Assembly: GCF_900497805.2 (NCBI RefSeq)
Contig: NW_020954570.1
Span: 9,456,586-9,520,585 of the forward strand
Direction of reading: 5' to 3'
Origin: Vombatus ursinus
Taxonomy: Eukaryota; Chordata; Mammalia; Diprotodontia; Vombatidae
Length of the DNA: 64,000 bases
Made by a program: the position numbers and the translations under genes. The notes below the pieces were generated by a model that did no database searches, was not told the DNA's origin, and saw only the letters and a list, made by a program, of their open reading frames with translations. The first letter of the stretch is position 1, and each line of letters begins with the position of its first letter. Positions 45,328 to 56,638 of this stretch are shown piece after piece.

Positions 45328-46245
45328 CAGTCAGACAATATGCATGTGTTAAGCACCTACTATGTGCTAGGCACTGTGTTATACACGGGGGAATAAAAAA
45401 AAAAAAGATAAAACCCAGTTCCTGCCTGCAAGAAATTCATAATCTAATGGGGAGATGACATTCAAACAGTTATGTATAAATAAGCTCTTTACAGAATAAA
45501 TAGGAAATAATAGAGAGAAGGCATATGAATTAAGAGGGATAGGGAAAAGTTTCCTATAGAAGAACAATGAGTCAATAAATAAGCAGAGATGGAGGTGGTG
45601 GAGATGAAGGGAATGGTTTTGAAGGGCTTTAAAAGCCAAACTGGATTTTAACACATGCATATTGGCTGACTGACCTTTCCTTCTGCTTGGTTAGTGGAAG
45701 GACCTTGCAAACCTCAGACTTCCAGAGCACTTTTCATCTTCTCGTTGGCTACTAGCAGCATCCCTTGTACCAGTGGTAATAGTGTCCGCATCAAGAGCCA
45801 AGGATACAAATTCATAACTCTCCAAAGTAACCAGCAGAAAGTGCTATAGCTATGGAGAATACCTTAAGGTCTTCTAAGAGGGTGTGTATTACATATTAGT
45901 CATTTTGTACAAGAAGACTTGGAGATGATATGGAGCTGTTTACTGAGGAGGCGGATGACACAGTCATACCTGCACTTTCGGAAAACCATTTTGGCAGCTG
46001 AATGAAGGAAGAACTAGAGTAGGGAGAGACTTATGAGAAGCAGATCAACAAGCAGGCTATTGCAACTCCAGGTGTAAGGAGATGGGAGTCTGTACCAGAG
46101 TGGTGGCAGTATCAGAGAAGGGAAAGGGGCATATTCAAGATATTGTGCAGTGGTCATATCGATGGGCCTTGGCAATAGATTGAATTGGGAGAGGGAGGAG
46201 TTGAAAGATAATGAGGAATCAATTTAGTCTTGTCAATTTAGTAGT
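45328..46245 (-). mobile_element. L2 3' part, interrupted
   Basis: Reverse L2: GTTAAGCACCTACTATGTGC, TCATAATCTAATGGGGAGAT, AATTAAGAGGGATAGGGAAA, GAAGGGCTTTAAAAGCC. After an unexplained block it resumes as GACACAGTCATACCTGCACT, TTTTGGCAGCTGAATGAAGG, CAGGCTATTGCAACTCCAGG and GAGTGGTGGCAGTATCAGAG. Confidence 0.72.
45655..45925. other. Unexplained ~270-bp block inside L2
   Basis: Replaces the L2 sequence expected between the two L2 parts. Its left end repeats the flank of the L2 at 44018 (ACACATGCATATTGGCTGAC). On the minus strand it holds a 50-codon open stretch (45843-45694) that includes TLESYEFVSLALDADTITTG and SQREDEKCSGSLRFARSFH. I recognise neither a repeat family nor a gene. Confidence 0.45.
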
Positions 46246-46930
46246 TTCTAAAAGAAACTAGTCTCTATAGCTGCTTGTAATGATTAATTTTATGACAATA
46301 ATAATAATAATAATAATAATGGTACTGACTTTAATACTTTGAAGACCCGTGATTTCATCAGTGTAGGCATTACCTTCTTTGACATAGATAACAAAAATTC
46401 CACAATTTAGGGGATTAATTTGAAGAGTTTCTGGGTCCAAGTGCACATTTGGTGATCAATCCCAAGGAGGGCTTAGCTAAACTAGTCCTTGAACAGCAGA
46501 CACATATTCCAATACTTGAACTATTTTTTATCTTAGTAGGATGTGTGAGAAAATGTACTTTGTTAGCATGGCTAAGGTCACTTTCCATGCCATTATGAGG
46601 TATCAGAAAAGGATTTTGATGAAGAAATAGTAACTGCTGATATTTCTTTCCCAAAATTCCCACACTAATTCTTTTTCATGGAGTAGAGGTAACTTTGGGT
46701 ACTCAAAGTCTATCAGTGGAGCACAAACTGTGGAAGTTTCCACCACGCTAGAAAGGCTTTGACATGGTCCTGGCAAAGAGGACTAGTCTGAGTATGGAGA
46801 AGTGTGTCACCAGTATGATGGACACTAAGTAATGCATTCTCTAGACATAGAAAAAGACAAATGGCCCTCAGTTCCATATGGCTCCTTCCCATTTTACAGA
46901 TAGCAAAATGGTTAGAAAAGTGAGAAGAGG
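46246..46930. other. No recognised feature except an (ATA)n tract
   Basis: An (ATA)n microsatellite lies at 46296-46320. The remainder is unassigned unique-looking DNA. Confidence 0.45.
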
Positions 46931-46934
46931 GCTT

Positions 46935-48075
46935 CCAAGAGCCCAGATGGTGGAGTAAGCAGGAAATCACCTGAACCCTCCCAAATTCACCTACAACAAC
47001 TATAAATCAGGGCCTCAAAATGAATTCAGGAAAGGCAGACCCAACAAAAAAAAATAGGGGAAAACAATTTCCACCCCAAGACAACCTGGAAGATTGCCTC
47101 ACTTGGGTAAAAGGGGAGGGCGGTCCACTGCAGAACAGCATTAGGTGAACAGCTAGGCCCCCTGCCCAGTGAAGCACCAGCACACATACACACCCTGCCC
47201 AGCCCCACAGGACACCACACAGTACCAGTTCAGCAGCCACCCTGCAGCCCTAGGTCCACCACGAAGGTAATTGAAGCCTGGGACATTCTACAAAGAACTC
47301 AACAAGATCCTCTCCACAAATACTTTAATGCTCAATGCAAAGGGAGAGATGAAAAAGAGAGCAGAAAAAATGTATTGCAAATTATAAGTTATGATTAAGA
47401 AAAGAAAAAGTCCAAAAGCTTGTAGTCTTCAGAAAAAACTTCTCATCTGTAAAACATAATTGTTTTTTTTTCATGAAAAGTGTTGGGAAGCATAGAACAT
47501 CACAAATGCTGGATAAACAGTACAGAAAATTAAAGTGGGAGAAAGCTGAAAATACAGTGTATATAAATAAAATAGGATATTATTATTTGGTAAGAAATGA
47601 TGAATGTGAAAAATTCAGAGAAACACAAGAAAATCCATATGATTGTAAGCAGAATGAAATAAACAGAACCAAGGGAATAGTATATGACTACAACAATGCA
47701 CATGCATAGATTACTAGAAGGAAGTCAAATGCTGAATAAATGAAAAAAAAAACAAAACAATACATATCCTTCTTCCTCTGCACAGCTTAGGAAATACTAG
47801 TAAGACTAGTAAGACTAGTAAGAAGAGTAATGTTTACTTTGTCAGATTCTCTCACTTCATCAGATATTAATGCTTACTTGCTCAGTCTGAAAGATGGGAT
47901 GGATGTGGATTGGGTGGTATTTGAGAAATTGCACAGTACTTAAAACTACCCAAACCTTCCAATAAAAAATAGATCTTTTAAACACCTATGCTCTTCCAGC
48001 AACACTATATAGCCAAAAAAATCCACAACAAAAAAACAAAACAAAACAAAACAGAAACAAACAAAATCCCTTATA
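46935..48075 (+). mobile_element. Internally deleted L1: 5'UTR joined to ORF2 C-terminus
   Basis: Starts GAGCCCAGATGGTGGAGTAA and follows the half-L1 5'UTR (CACCCCAAGACAACCTGG, CAGCAGCCACCCTGCAGCCC) to about 47300. From 47480 the plus strand carries the end of L1 ORF2 (GYYYLVRNDECEKFRETQEN, KQNEINRTKGIVYDYNN), then decayed 3'UTR with A-rich sequence to 48075. ORF1 and nearly all of ORF2 are missing. A three-fold ACTAGTAAG repeat occurs at 47797-47822. Confidence 0.58.
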
Positions 48076-48467
48076 ACAATAATAATCTACAAAGAATCAA
48101 AGTTGTAAGGGTCACAAAGAATGAACAGTGGTCACAAGATGAATAGTGACTATAAACAGAAGCAGCATATGAGAAATTGCTTGTAAGAAATGGCATGAAG
48201 GATAGCATCAATGTAACATTTGGCCAGAAAACGACACTGGTTGGTCATGTGGCTAAAGCAAGGAAAAAACAGATGGACAGCTTGCCTCTTATGTCCAGGT
48301 AGCGTTGAGGTGGGGAGGATTTGAAGGAAGGCCTCAACCACATTTAGAGGACTTGTGGGTGCATGTGGAAAGAGATGGGCTGTGATCCACACCACTGGAC
48401 ATGGTATTCATACTGATGTGATCATAGATTCATTAAGTTCATGATGTTGAAATAGAAATTGAATTTC
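48076..48467. other. No recognised feature
   Basis: Unassigned sequence with a chance 81-codon frame on the minus strand (48150-48395). Confidence 0.4.
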
Positions 48468-48665
48468 ATTTAATGTTTTATGGTTTGCAAAGGACATTAC
48501 AAATGATAATCTGATTTGATCCTCACAACAATCAATGTAGGAGCTGCTGCAAGTGTTATTGTGCTTATTATTATTTTTATGTTATAAATGAGAAATTGAA
48601 ATGGCGAACTTAAATGAGTTGCCCATTTTCACACCTTACCCTAAGCAATACTGAAATTAACTCAA
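48468..48665 (+). mobile_element. MIR-type CORE-SINE
   Basis: GTTTGCAAAGGACATTACAA, TTTGATCCTCACAACAATCA, TTATAAATGAGAAATTG and GAGTTGCCCATTTTCACACC. Degraded. Confidence 0.52.
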
Positions 48666-49297
48666 AATATACCTAAAATGAAATGTAGAAGGCTTTATGT
48701 CTGAGAGAGGTAGTGATGGGGAATGGAGTGGAGGAAGAATTTGAGTTATGTCTGGAAGCATGAGAACAAAAAACTGATAAGATATGGAGGCTGTATAAGG
48801 AAATGTGAGGTTTGGGGTGTCAGAAAGTAAAGGGAATCATGTTCTGTTTTCTTTCTTTCTCATCTTCGTCTTAACCATTACACATTAGAGAACATGAAGT
48901 TTAACTAAACAGTATTAAATATAGCTGAGAAAAATACTTTTTAGCTTGGAGAAAATTTGGAGGGAAATGAAACTCCTGGCTGAAGAAAGATGAGAGCACA
49001 GCAAGTATCTGGTTTTGTTTTTTGTTTTTGTTTTTTATTAAATCCAGGAAAAAGGAGGTAGCAAATCCGTGGCTCTTTGAAGTTAATTAAGCCTAAAGTC
49101 AAGAAGAGGTTGAAAGGTAGATGAGGATAAACTTCTAGGAGATGTTTTCACAGGTTTAAAAGTAAAGAAAGTACATTATAGAGGTGAACATTCTAATCAA
49201 GTTCTATGCACAAGATTAAGATGTTATAAAAAATTAGACTTTTAAAAGGATTTCTATTTATAGCTTAAAGTTTTTATATTAGTGTTAACTTTACTCC
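48666..49297. other. No recognised feature
   Basis: AT-rich DNA leading to the target site of the half-L1 at 49308. Confidence 0.4.
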
Positions 49298-50012
49298 AAA
49301 AAGTATCATCTTGAAGATAGTGGAGAAAAGGCAGGGGCTAACCTAAGTTTCTCCTCCCAACTTTTTAAAATACCTTAAAACAAATTCCAGAGTGGCAGAA
49401 CCCACAAAAGAACACAGTTAAACAATTTTCCAGGCTAAGACAACTTAGAAGGTTGGCAGGAAAGGTCTATTGTACCAGGATGAGAGTTGATTGCAGTCTA
49501 GTGAAGGCTGTGCCCCAGCAAATCAGCAGCAGTCCTTTAGGGCAAATGAATTAGCCCTGGCAGTGGTGGCTTTTGATGTTCTCAGGCCACAGACAACAAG
49601 GTGGTCAGACAACTGGAAAGAAAGAGACGATAGGAATCCCTTTGCCAGCACTAGGTGCAGGACTCTGTCACATTGCCTATACTTGGACCCAGATGCAGTC
49701 CTGGGTCTCAGTCTCAGGGTGAGGAGGACCATTAGCATGCTAGAGCTTCGGCCACCACAGGGGAACTGGGACCCTGGCCACAGTTCCACAGCATCAAAGC
49801 ATACTAGTGGTCGTTCACAGACCAGAGCACAGGCCAGGAAAGTAGTAAACACAGCAGTCCTTGGTTCATACCACCTTGGAAGAACTGAAAACTTACAGTA
49901 CCCCTTTCCCCGGAACTAGCTCTGAAAACAGCTGCACAGAGAAACTGAAGCTTAGGATAGTGCCCCCTCCAACCCAGGAACAAAACCCAAACATAAGAAA
50001 TAGACTGGGAAA

Positions 50013-50985
50013 ATGTGCAAACAACAACAACAAAAAATAACCTGACCATAGAAAGTTACTATGGTGACAGGGGAGATGGAAATACAAACTCAAAAGAAGA
50101 TAATACTATCAAAACTGCTAGATCCAAAGCCTCAAATAAAAATGTGAATTTGTCTCAGGCCCAAAAGGAATTCCTGGAAGAGCTCAAAAAAGGATTTTAA
50201 AAATCAAGTAAGAGAGGTAGAGGAAAAATTGAGGGGAATATGATAATGATCCAAGGGAATCATGAAAGTGTCAATAGCCTGGTAAAGGAGTCACAAAGAT
50301 ACTGGAAAAAAATAATAATAATACCTTAAAAAACAGAATAGGCCAAGTGGTAAGAGGCACAAAAATCCACTGAAAAGTAGAACTACTTAAAAATCAGAAT
50401 TGGTCACATGGAAAAAGATACACAAAATCCAATGAAGAAAAGAACTTCTTAAAAAACTAGAATTGGCCAAATGGAGAAGGAAGACCGGAAAACCATGATC
50501 AAAAGAAGACCCTAGGCAACATCTTTCAAGAAATTATCAAGGAAAACTGATCAGATATGCTAGAACCAGAGGGTAAAATAGACATTGAAAGAACCTACCA
50601 ATTACCTCCTGAACGAGATTCTAAAATGAAAACTCCCAGAAATATTACAGACAAATTTCAGAGCTCCCAGGTCAAAAGAAAATATTGTAAGCAGCCAGAA
50701 AGAAACAATTCACACATCCTAGAGCCTCAGTCAGGATAATACAAGATTTAGTACCTTTTACATGAAAAGATCAGAGGGGTTGAAATATAATATTGAAGAG
50801 GACAAAGGAGCTAGGATTATGACCAAGAATCACCTCCATGGCAAAACTGAATATAATTCTTCAGTTGGAATAAAAAAGGATATTTAATGAAATATGAGAA
50901 TTTGAAGAATTCCTGATGAAAAGATCAGAGCTTAATAGAAAATATGACTTTCAAATACAAAACTCAAAAGAAACATAATAAAGTA
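50013..50985 (+). pseudogene. Decayed L1-type ORF1
   Basis: Recognisable blocks: the tract starting MCKQQQQ, the linker coding for ARSKASNKNVNLSQ (50115-50160), KEFLEELKKGF, and the CTD region EPEGKIDIERTYQLPPERDS with KMKTPRNITDKFQSSQVK (50560-50680). Order and spacing match the ORF1 at 38221-39302 but there are many stops and small length changes. Confidence 0.7.
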
Positions 50986-51589
50986 AACATGAAAGAGAAA
51001 TCCTAATGGATTCAACATTCTTATATGGGAAGATGATTATAACTTCTAAGAATTTTCTCATTATTAGGGTAGTTAGAAGGAGTATACACAGACAGAGGAC
51101 ACAGGTATTAGTTGACTCTCATAGGATGATATCTTAAATAAAATTAAGGGGTGATAAAGAAGAATGCATTGGGAGAAGGGGAAAGGGAAAGGTAGAATGG
51201 GGTAAATTATCTCACATTAAAGAGATACGAAAGAGCTTTTACATTGCAGGGAAAGATGGAGAGGTGGCAGACAATGCTTGAACCTTATTCTTATTGGAAT
51301 TGGCTCAAAGTTGGAATAACGTATAATTATACAGGAAAGTAAAAGGCAAAGGGGATAAGAGATTGGGGGAGGCTGACAGAAGGGACTGGGAGAGGCAGTA
51401 GTCAGAAGCAAAACACTTTAAGGATGGACAGGGTGAAAAGAGACAGCATATGATAAAAAAATGGGGAAATAGAATAGACAGTAATACACAGTAATCATAA
51501 CTGTGAGGAAAATTTTACAGCAAGTTTTTCTGATGAAGACTTCATTTCTCAAATATATAAAGAATTGAGTGAAAGAACTATGCCAAAAT

Positions 51590-52210
51590 TGATAAATGGT
51601 CAAAAGTTACGAACAAGCAGTTTTCAGATGAAGAAACCAAAGCTATCTACAGTCATATGAAAACATGACTATTGATTAGAGAAATGCAAATGAAAATAAT
51701 TCTTAGGTACCATCTCATACCTATAAGATCGGCTGATATGACAGAAAAGGAAAATGATAAATGTTGGAGAGATGTGGGAAAATTGAGACACTAATGCTCT
51801 GTTTGTGGAGTTGTGAATGGATCCAACCATTCTGGAGAGCAATTTGGAACTATGCCCAAAAGGCTATAAAATCATGCATATCTTTTGATCCAGCAACACC
51901 ATCATTAGGCCTATATCCCAAAAGAGATAAAAAACAAAATGAAAAAGGACTTATATGTACAAAAATATTTATAGCAGCCCTTTTGGTGTTGACAAAGAAT
52001 TGAAATCGAGTGTATGTCCATCAATTTGGGAATGGCTGAACAAGTTGTGGCATATGATTGTGATAGAAAACTATTGTATTATGAGAAATGATGAGCAGGA
52101 TGCTCTCAGAGAAACCTGGAAAGACTTACATGCACTAATCCAAAGTGAAATGAGCAGAACCAAGAGAACATTGTACACAGTAAATGTAATATTGTACAAT
52201 GATTAACTGT
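51590..52210 (+). pseudogene. L1 ORF2 C-terminal end
   Basis: Encodes, in two open stretches, the cysteine-containing L1 ORF2 tail: ERCGKIETLMLCLWSCEWIQ, PFWRAIWNY, SFDPATPSLGLYPKRDKKQ, CTKIFIAALLVL, then PSIWEWLNKLWHMIVIE, MRNDEQDALRETWKDLHALI and SEMSRTKRTLYTVN. This aligns in order with the mammalian ORF2 C-terminus. A frame change lies near 52000. Confidence 0.85.
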
Positions 52211-52574
52211 GAATTATTTAGCTATTCTCAGCAATACAATGGTCCAAGGGAATTTTGAAAGATGCATGATGAAAAATGCTATCCATCTCCACAGAAAGAA
52301 TTGTTGGAGTCCGAATGCAGATGAAATCATACTTTTTATTTTCTTTCGTCATTTTTCTTTTTTTGGTCTGTGTTTTCTTTTATCGCATGACTAATATGGA
52401 AATATGTTTTGCATGATTGTACATGTACAATCTATATCAAATTGCTTGCCTTCTCAAAGAAGGGGAAGGGGATGGAGAGAACTAGAAACTTGAAATTTTA
52501 GAAAATTAATGTTAAAAGTTTTTTCATGTAATTGGGGAAAAATAAAAAATTAAATAAAAAAATAAAAAGTATCT

Positions 52575-53148
52575 TTAAGTTTGAAATTTGCTTAAGTGTA
52601 GAGGTTTTAAAAACGTGTGTGCAAATACACAAATATCTAAGTTTATATATGTGTGCATATGTATATATGTATTTATGCTGTGATAATGTATGGTTCTGAA
52701 TCCAAATGTACTTGAGTTAAGAATCATCATCTTGAATCTGAGGAGCACGTGTTCAGGAGCTCTGGACCAAGGAATACCCTTTTCATCATACTGAGCTTAC
52801 AGTGGAATATCTTGAGAACAATGTGTTCTTAAAATTTCCTGAAGTTCTAGAATTGTAAAAACATTTGTCATGAAGCAATAGCTTTATAAAATCCCACAAT
52901 CTGTGTTTTACATATCACTAATACCTTTGTCTTGATAGAACATCCTGAGCTGGGTAGTATCAGGTAGTATCATCTTGAGCACTGTAGGATCTCATCTCAA
53001 TGCTATTTATCAGTACTATCTGTAAACATTTTGGATGAGATAATAAAATGAAAATTCTTAAATTATACACAAATGTATAAAACTATCTGATTTCAAATTA
53101 TTACAATGTCAAGAACATAATAGGCACTAAAAATTCTTATTGATTATA
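52575..53148. other. No recognised feature
   Basis: A short TATG/TGTG patch lies near 52645-52675. Otherwise unassigned. Confidence 0.4.
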
Positions 53149-53149
53149 T

Positions 53150-53295
53150 AACTTTGTAGCTGGAATGGAATTTAACAATCACCTGGTCTAATTCTTTTAT
53201 AAGGATACAAAGGCAAATTGACTTATTCAAGACCAAACAGATGTTTAAACCCTTTCCAGAACTCTGCAGACCCCTATTGTTGATTCTCCCTTTGA
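53150..53295 (+). mobile_element. MAR1-type CORE-SINE fragment
   Basis: GCTGGAATGGAATTTAACAA, TCACCTGGTCTAATTCTTTT, ACAAAGGCAAATTGACTTAT and CTTTCCAGAACTCTGCAGAC. Confidence 0.5.
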
Positions 53296-54318
53296 AGATA
53301 GCTAGCCCTCTGTTTGTTAAAAAAAATATATATACAATGTAGCTTTATTCAACATGCAAATTAAACCAAGAGAACATCAGGGACTTAGAACAAAAGTTTT
53401 ATCCCAATGGTGCATAGTCATCTTGTATTGTTTCTGATCAAGAACAACATGCTCTTTATGCAATTTAAAACTACACTTTCTGCTAAAATCCAAAAATTCA
53501 GTCTAAAATAATTAATAAGAATTATTGTTGAAAATTCAGAGGTTCTATTAGGACCTTTTGTTATCTAGCTTTAGATGCCAATACTTTGTCTAAGGGAAAA
53601 TTTCCATTTTTCCTATGCCAAAAATTAGACAAGCATGTTAATTTTTGAATAATAGTTATAATTTTGGATCCTTAAGACATTGCAAAATATTAATGGTTAT
53701 AATAATGATGTACAAAACACTGCTCTGATTATTTCATTAAAATGATTGATATGTTTTCAAATTGGGCTCTTAAGTAACTAAAAAGTATTTTTATGAATTA
53801 AAGCTCATGAACAATGTGTTTTTAATTTTTTTTAATAGATTGATTTAGGATGCCATCTTGTGGCACATTCAATATTTTCAAAATGGTAAAGCATACTGCA
53901 GTGGAATATTTTTGACCTACAGCACTACTGTCTTCTCTTACTACAGGTTAGCTGTCTTTAGAATCTTATGAGAGCAAAGCATCATCCTTTTTTGAAAGAT
54001 ATCTACTTATCATCAAAGATACCAACAGAGCTCACACTCCAAAAATATCTAAATACCACTTCAATTTGGCTGTACTAAACCTCTGAACAAGGTTCAAAGA
54101 ATAGGATAATAACACACCAATTTCCAGAGGCATCTTAAATTTGCCTGCTGAGAACCTCACTCCCTTATCAAATGAATAGGCCAGAGAAGAAAGAAAAAGT
54201 GTAATAAATGAGGAATAGTACATAAGTAGGAATGAAGAGGAGGAAGAGACCATAAAGGAAAGAGAGGGAGCATTTAGAAATGCAGAACAACCAGGACTAT
54301 GCAGAATCACAGAAATCA
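53296..54318. other. No recognised feature (AT-rich)
   Basis: Nothing supported. A minus-strand open frame of 101 codons at 54032-54337 is Ser/Leu-rich and looks incidental. Confidence 0.4.
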
Positions 54319-54319
54319 A

Positions 54320-54535
54320 GGAAGAAAAGAGTTTCAAGGAAAAGTTGATTGCAATATAAAATATAGCAAAGAGGCTGATAACAAGAGTTAGATAAGGAAA
54401 TCTGATTTGATAAGAAGGAGTTCACTGGTAACCTTTGAAAGAATCAATTCAATAGAGTTGTCAGAAGGAATGCCAGATTGCTGTGAGTTATGAAAGGAGT
54501 GGGTAGTTACAAAGGCAACGGTGTCTTGAGCCCTG
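54320..54535 (-). mobile_element. Possible L2 ORF2 fragment
   Basis: AAGGAGTTCACTGGTAACCT, TTGAAAGAATCAATTCAATA and GCCAGATTGCTGTGAGTTAT resemble the antisense L2 RT segment ('ttggtaaccttgagagagcagtttcagt'). Confidence 0.45.
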
Positions 54536-54539
54536 AATA

Positions 54540-55200
54540 GTAAGTTTTAATATAATATTTATTTATACTTCTTTAACTTTTCCACGGAGATTAAAAAGCC
54601 AGAGATGGATGTCTACTGGTTAGGGTGGTCGCCTCTCAACATTTCCCTCACCTTGACTTTCCTATGGTGGAATAATCATCCCCAGGTTAGGCAAATTCCT
54701 CAGGGAGACCCATCTCCAGGCCTTGATCTCCTTGGCAATATCAAGACAGTGCTATACAATATCTATTTTATTTTTATCTTAGATATGTTGGTGCTTCTTG
54801 AATTCAACATGCAAATTTTATGTTGACTTCACACAAATCAAAATTTCCCAAAAATATAGTAACTTGACTATGCAGATTCTTCCATCACTGTGGAGGAGGG
54901 CTTTAGAGCCAACCTGTCTGCTTGTCTCAATAAACTCAGCTTATAGTAATTTAATGGAGCCTTGGTCTGTATGAATTAATTTGCCCTAAATATCCAGAGA
55001 ATGTTTATTCTCATTCTTCTCTTACTATTTTTGGATCAGCTTAATTTTTGCCTTCAAATATATGAAGCCATTAAAAAGATAACCTTAAGAGAAAGGAGCA
55101 TTTTTTCCTCTTGCCTCCTTTTTTAGGCAATCAATATTTATCTAACATTTATAATATGCAAGACTGTAATATATTTTATAAATAGCTTCTCTCTAGTTGA
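54540..55200. other. No recognised feature
   Basis: Unassigned DNA. Confidence 0.4.
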
Positions 55201-55214
55201 GATGAATATTGGTA

Positions 55215-55312
55215 TATGTGCATAGAAGGGTATGTATCAATATATACATATATATGTATGTATATCTAGATATATATGTATATGTATATATTTACACATG
55301 CACACATTCATA
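55215..55312. repeat. (TATG)/(TA) microsatellite
   Basis: ATACATATATATGTATGTAT and similar imperfect units, ending in a CA-rich stretch. It adjoins the SINE head. Confidence 0.88.
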
Positions 55313-56055
55313 CATGCAGCTAGGTGGTTCAGTGGATAGAGCACTGGGCCTAGAGTCAGAAAAATCAGAATTCAAATCTGAGCACAAACACTTACTAGCT
55401 GTGTGACCCTGAGCAAGTCAATTATCTTGTTCCTGAATAAAACTGGAGAAAGAAATGGCAAACCACTCTAGTATATTTGCCAAGAAAACCCTGTTGGAAA
55501 TAACCTCTGGTGCCCAAATAGGCATAGTAAGTTAGACAGACTCAGGATGAGTGAAGCAATTGAAACCTTTAATATGCTTCCTGCAGAGAGCTGATGTGGA
55601 ACTTGAGACAAGCACACACCCTACAGAAGCGAGAGCAAACCTTATATCCTTATTCCTGGACGCAAATCCCTCCTAGCTGACTAAGTCAGCATAGGTCACA
55701 GACTTCCCCAAACAGCCACCACATGTTCTCCTTAGTATATTTTTCTCCCTTCTTCATATATCACATGTTTAGAAAATGGCATCTTAACCCCACGCAGAGG
55801 TGAAGAAGCTAGTATTCATGAGCCTCTTAAGCATGTGCACTCTAAGTAAAGCTTAACCTTTGTCCTGCTTCCAACCTCTTTAACCAAACAGCCAGCTTCA
55901 CTCAATTTTAGCTGGTTCTAGAAGCTCCTGACTCAGAGCTACTTTGCTCTCAATTTCCTTATATGGAAATATAATCATTTCTTACTTCTCACAATCCCAT
56001 AGACAGTTGGTCCACAAGGTCATAGAGATCGACATGACTGAATGATTTAACAAGA
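55313..56055 (+). mobile_element. tRNA-derived SINE with RTE-type tail, split by a solo LTR
   Basis: Head CATGCAGCTAGGTGGTTCAG, GGGCCTAGAGTCAGAAAAAT, CTAGCTGTGTGACCCTGAGC, then body GGAGAAAGAAATGGCAAACC and TTTGCCAAGAAAACCC. It resumes at 55994 with TCCACAAGGTCATAGAGATC and GACATGACTGAATGATTTAA. The tail resembles the RTE/BovB-type ending 'gtcggacacgactga'. Confidence 0.75.
55492..55993 (-). mobile_element. Solo LTR of an endogenous retrovirus
   Basis: A 502-bp unit with TG...CA ends when read on either strand, sitting exactly inside a SINE. Short flanking repeats AACCC (55487-55491) and ATCCC (55994-55998) fit a 5-bp target duplication with one change. On the minus strand the order is a long U3-like part, a TATA-like GGATATAAGG (about 55650), then an ATTAAA-type signal and a short U5-like end. 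No internal retroviral sequence is beside it. It is a fossil remnant; family not determined. It is younger than the SINE it split. Confidence 0.68.
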
Positions 56056-56065
56056 ACAATATGTG

Positions 56066-56104
56066 TACAGACACACACACACACACTCACACACACATAC
56101 ATAC
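56066..56104. repeat. (CA)n microsatellite
   Basis: ACACACACACACACACTCAC and following CACACATACATACA. Confidence 0.9.
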
Positions 56105-56638
56105 AGTAAAGGATAAATGTTAAAATAGTGGTACAGAATACAACTGAAGAGAGCAGAATCACTTAGCATATTGGTTCCTACATATTCTACAAAATACAGT
56201 GGCAGAACCCACCTTGTGGAGGTGGATACTTAGTCCTATATATTTGTAAAATAATTCTGGGAAATACTGTTACAGTTAGATGTTAGATGGATAGTTCTTT
56301 CCTCTTGGGCAAAGTCATGAAAGGACTGATCATTTCCACAATTTACCAAACTTTTCACATTTCCCTCTATACCAAGGGAAGTTACTCAAAGTCTGTTCTA
56401 TGGACCAGTAATGATTTGTAATTGTCCTGCTTACAAACCAAATGGTTGTCTGCTAACCAGTCTTCTGTACTGTTAATATTTTCAATATCTGTACTGTAGA
56501 GAGTCTATCCTTTGGGCTGTTTTTATGAATTAATAATTTACTAATGATATCCCTCACTGTAAACAACAAAATACCATAGTGAAATGAGCTAAAAACAGAT
56601 GAGGCTTCTTGATGATGCAGAATAGTGCTCAAAAGCAC
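56105..56638. other. No recognised feature
   Basis: Unassigned DNA upstream of an old L1. Confidence 0.4.

Larger units (their letters stand above)
49308..52563 (+). mobile_element. L1 deletion derivative (HAL1-like) with ORF2 C-terminus retained, complete with target-site duplication
   Basis: Begins ATCTTGAAGATAGTGGAGAA with a ~700-bp 5'UTR, decayed ORF1 (about 50013-50985) and purine-rich 3' sequence (51000-51480) homologous to the half-L1 at 37361. It then has the last ~600 bp of ORF2 (51590-52210), an L1 3'UTR and an A-rich tail. The endonuclease and reverse-transcriptase coding regions are absent. AAAAAGTATC directly precedes (49298-49307) and follows (52564-52573), so the whole composite inserted as one unit. 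It is older than the copies at 25.6 and 37.4 kb. Confidence 0.8.
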
